DNA of 8,964 nucleotides from Bacteroidia bacterium (GTDB taxonomy: Bacteria; Bacteroidota; Bacteroidia; Bacteroidales; Azobacteroidaceae), in contig BNTT01000127.1 in the NCBI GenBank assembly GCA_025996815.1, forward strand, positions 1-8,964. Reading direction: 5' to 3'. The position numbers and the translations under genes are program-made. Shown here piece after piece: positions 7,324 to 8,964 of this stretch (position 1 is the stretch's first letter; every line of letters begins with the position of its first letter). The notes under the pieces are model-generated. The model worked only from the letters and a program-made list of their open reading frames with translations, ran no database searches and had not been told where the DNA came from.

Positions 7324-8220
7324 CACTTGCTCATCAATTATTCTCTTAAACTCATTTAATTTATCATTTGCTTTTATTAATCGTTCAATTTCAGGATTAG
7401 ATAGAAACAGGATTTTTTGCTCTCCATGTGTTTCTCTCGTCGCTTCAATATATGTAGTTCGTGCGATATATCCTGTCGTAGCAATGATACCTAAGTCTGC
7501 CATTCCATTAGTGTGCTTAAGTTTTGTATTAAAAGCTATAAAATCATTCTTAGAAACCTTGTCGTTTGGTTTGTTTTTGCATTCTACCAAGATGTATTTA
7601 TTGAATTTATTTAGAAAATCATCTTTTATTTCATTTCTAATAATCAAATCGACTTCGTTTAGAGATAAGTCTTTCGTCCTTTTACTTATGTCTTTGTATC
7701 CTATTGATTGGAACAGGAGAGAAATAAAATGTTCAAAAAGAATGCCTTTTCTATACTTGTCGGTTTCATTTTTAGCATCGGCATAAAATTGCAACAATGC
7801 GTTATTAATCTCTGATGAGTCTTTGTCTAAACCATCAAAGTAATGTTCTATAACATTTTTTAATTGAGGTGCCCATTTAGAAATAGGTTCTTTATCCAAT
7901 ATGTCAACAACTTTACCGGATAAAAGAATTTCTTTGAGTTTGCCAAAATACTCATCCTTGAATGCGGAAATGATAAGAACTTTTGAAAAAGGATTGACTG
8001 CAATTATTTTTTTTACTAAATCAATCCCATCGAATTGGTACTTATCCATTCGTATATCCACGATGGCAAGCGTGTAGAAACGCTCTTCAATGGCTGTTTC
8101 AATTTCTTGTTCATCGCTATAGGCTTCAAACACATACTCCGGCAATAAAGCCGCTAAAGATTTAGCCAATCCGTTGGCTTGTTCTTTTTCATCATCAATT
8201 ATTAACACTCGCTTTTCCAT
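7312..8220 (-). CDS. Response regulator: receiver domain fused to an Mrr-like PD-(D/E)XK nuclease domain
   Basis: This 302-residue protein has an N-terminal CheY-like receiver domain (about 1-125). The acidic pair is D9/D10 in LIIDDE, the phosphoacceptor is D55 in AIVDIRM, the switch serine is S85 in IISAF, and the conserved lysine is K110 in LDKEP. The output half is not a DNA-binding helix-turn-helix. From about 155 it reads KGILFEHFISLLFQSIGY, the opening typical of Mrr/restriction-endonuclease-like folds, followed by NEVDLIIRN with D191 and YILVECKNK with E213 and K215, completing D...ExK. Catalytic residues in both domains look intact. The gene overlaps the upstream histidine kinase gene by 26 bp, suggesting translational coupling and a dedicated kinase. 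I infer a nuclease gated by phosphorylation, possibly for defence. The receiver assignment is firm and the nuclease fold is likely by motif; the DNA or RNA target is unknown. The coding region is strongly AT-rich compared with dnaE. Its cognate kinase is broken here. Confidence 0.87.
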   Translation of the reverse strand: MEKRVLIIDDEKEQANGLAKSLAALLPEYVFEAYSDEQEIETAIEERFYTLAIVDIRMDKYQFDGIDLVKKIIAVNPFSKVLIISAFKDEYFGKLKEILLSGKVVDILDKEPISKWAPQLKNVIEHYFDGLDKDSSEINNALLQFYADAKNETDKYRKGILFEHFISLLFQSIGYKDISKRTKDLSLNEVDLIIRNEIKDDFLNKFNKYILVECKNKPNDKVSKNDFIAFNTKLKHTNGMADLGIIATTGYIARTTYIEATRETHGEQKILFLSNPEIERLIKANDKLNEFKRIIDEQVKNT

Positions 8221-8756
8221 CTTTTTTTATAGGTAATATGATACAAAATGTTTTTATAAATCCTTTCTCTTGAGCAGAAACTACAGAAATATTGCCGTTT
8301 AGCTCTTCACACAAATATTTAGCATGATATAATCCAATACCGGAGCCTCCGGTTGTGCTAAATCCATATAAAAATATCTTATCTACATCGCAATCAGGGA
8401 TTTTGCATATCAGACCTTGTCAACACCTCTATTGCAACAAACAACGTTTCAAGTTTAAATTTACCATCAGAAGAATAAGGCACTAACTTTGCAAAATTTT
8501 CTATTGTATTACTTATTACTTCTAAATATGTAGATAACGATGCTATTTTTTCCTGAGTAAATTCTTCAGGAGTTGTTACAGTTAAAATACTATCCATGCT
8601 CAGAATGGCATTCTTAATATCATGACGAGTAAAGTCGGCTAAATATGCAATGTGATTATCATTGGATTTAGACAATGCTTTAATATCCACTTTCAATTTT
8701 TCCAGTTTCTGTGCTTGAACTACCGGATTAAATTGCTTATTTGGATTGTATCGCAT
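8195..8756 (-). pseudogene. Histidine kinase, disrupted by internal deletion and frameshift
   Basis: The remains of a cytoplasmic sensor kinase for the receiver-nuclease protein downstream. The first frame (8756-8394, 120 residues from MRYNPNKQF) has no membrane segment and contains the phosphoacceptor block DFTRHDIKNAILSMDSIL with H45, then a dimerisation-type helix. It stops at TGA (8394-8396) just after SDMQNP. From about 8393 the +1 frame continues with DCDVDKIFLYGFSTTGGSGI and GLYHAKYL, the F- and G2-boxes of a HATPase_c domain, and ends ICIILPIKK-like (FCIILPIKKDGKASVNN) at a TGA at 8195-8197. The N-box and the D-x-G-x-G box expected between the halves are absent, so I infer loss of some 55-70 residues with a frame change. 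Recoding alone could not restore ATP binding. The 562-nt span is not a multiple of three. The 3' end overlaps the regulator start by 26 bp. An assembly or sequencing error is the alternative. Confidence 0.8.
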
Positions 8757-8784
8757 TTGATTTAATTATTAATTTAACAGCCGA

Positions 8785-8815
8785 CAAAGGTAGATAAAAA
8801 TCACGAAATATGCAA
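8785..8815 (-). promoter_or_regulatory. Promoter of the kinase/regulator operon
   Basis: On the minus strand, TTG (complement of 8813-8815) is followed after exactly 20 nt by TACCTTTG (complement of 8785-8792), a very good match to the Bacteroidota -33/-7 arrangement. The start codon at 8756 lies about 28 bp beyond, with an AT-rich leader and no Shine-Dalgarno sequence. The IS30 element end lies immediately upstream and does not cut the promoter. Confidence 0.65.
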
Positions 8816-8840
8816 GCGCATGAATAAAAAAAATATAATG

Positions 8841-8865
8841 GTGGATTCAACTTCTAAGTGCGACA
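8841..8865 (-). repeat. Probable terminal inverted repeat of the IS30-family element
   Basis: The sequence between the transposase stop codon (8873) and the kinase promoter begins GTGGATTCAACTTC on the plus strand. Its position 8-30 bp beyond the transposase stop is where IS30-family elements carry their 20-30 bp terminal repeat. The partner end and target duplication are outside the window, so the exact boundary is inferred. Confidence 0.4.
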
Positions 8866-8872
8866 AAAAGTT

Positions 8873-8964
8873 CTACAAAGATAGATAAAAAACTTCAGTT
8901 GGAGACTTAAAGCCGAGTTTTTCTCTTGGACGGCTATTTATCTTCTTCTGTATCAGTTTAATAT
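8873..8964 (-). CDS. IS30-family transposase, C-terminal fragment (runs off the window)
   Basis: The minus strand reads from the right edge through KINSRPREKLGFKSPTEVF and a few more residues to a TAG at 8873-8875. This is the conserved C-terminal block of IS30-family DDE transposases, which cut and join insertion-sequence ends; relatives read KINNRPRKKLGYKTPNEVF or similar, immediately after the catalytic glutamate region. Only the last 29-30 residues are in the window, so the helix-turn-helix and DDE triad cannot be assessed and it cannot be said whether the copy is intact. The element lies upstream of the two-component operon in the same orientation, with its stop about 80 bp from the operon's promoter box. 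Confidence 0.85.
   Translation of the reverse strand, partial: IKLIQKKINSRPREKLGFKSPTEVFYLSL

Noticed and set aside
7277..7786. 169-codon plus-strand frame opposite the response regulator
   Set aside because: It is antisense to the nuclease domain with its D...ExK motif, has no family resemblance, and starts inside the end of dnaE.
8394..8756. Stand-alone small H-box protein, such as a histidine phosphotransfer protein
   Set aside because: The HATPase_c F- and G2-boxes follow immediately in the +1 frame, and the regulator overlaps that frame, so this is better explained as the 5' half of a broken kinase.
8876..8883. TATCTTTG on the minus strand within the transposase end as an outward promoter
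   Set aside because: It lies within the coding sequence, has no TTG at suitable spacing, and a better promoter (8785-8815) lies closer to the kinase start.
1..8964. CRISPR arrays, tRNA or rRNA genes
   Set aside because: No spaced direct repeats and no tRNA- or rRNA-like sequence were seen by reading either strand.

Overview
The window looks like chromosomal DNA of a Bacteroidota bacterium, most likely of the class Bacteroidia. Genes lack purine-rich Shine-Dalgarno sites. Several starts are preceded by the Bacteroidota -7 box TAnnTTTG (1807-1814, 3578-3585, 8785-8792 on the minus strand). The protein families present (AlgI-like MBOAT acyltransferase, AAA-ATPase_like/PDDEXK_9 protein, an IS30-type transposase end) also fit that phylum.

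Layout. 1-95 holds the unrecognised C-terminal tail of a plus-strand gene. 102-1463 (minus) encodes an AlgI/DltB-like membrane-bound O-acyltransferase whose extreme C-terminus seems to be missing. 1464-1834 is a non-coding divergent region with two outward-facing -7 boxes and a striking ~140-nt imperfect palindrome (1534-1673), which can also fold as three separate stem-loops. 1835-3562 (plus) encodes an AAA-ATPase-like protein with a C-terminal PD-(D/E)XK nuclease domain. 3591-7280 (plus) is dnaE, the replicative DNA polymerase III alpha subunit, with a promoter lying almost on its start codon. This is the housekeeping anchor of the window.

After a 31-bp convergent gap the DNA becomes markedly AT-rich. 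This accessory block (7312-8756, minus strand) is a two-component pair: a histidine kinase gene (8756-8195) overlapping by 26 bp a response regulator (8220-7312). The regulator's receiver domain is fused to an Mrr-like PD-(D/E)XK nuclease domain instead of a DNA-binding domain. Such a pair would let a phosphorelay control a nuclease, a design that suggests a defence or stress system. The kinase copy here is broken: the H-box half and the ATP-binding G-box half are in different frames, and the N-box/G1 segment between them is missing. Right of it, 8873-8964 is the C-terminus of an IS30-family transposase running off the window edge, with its probable terminal repeat next to the kinase promoter.

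Most notable: the receiver-nuclease regulator with its decayed kinase, and the long palindrome in the leader of the acyltransferase gene.
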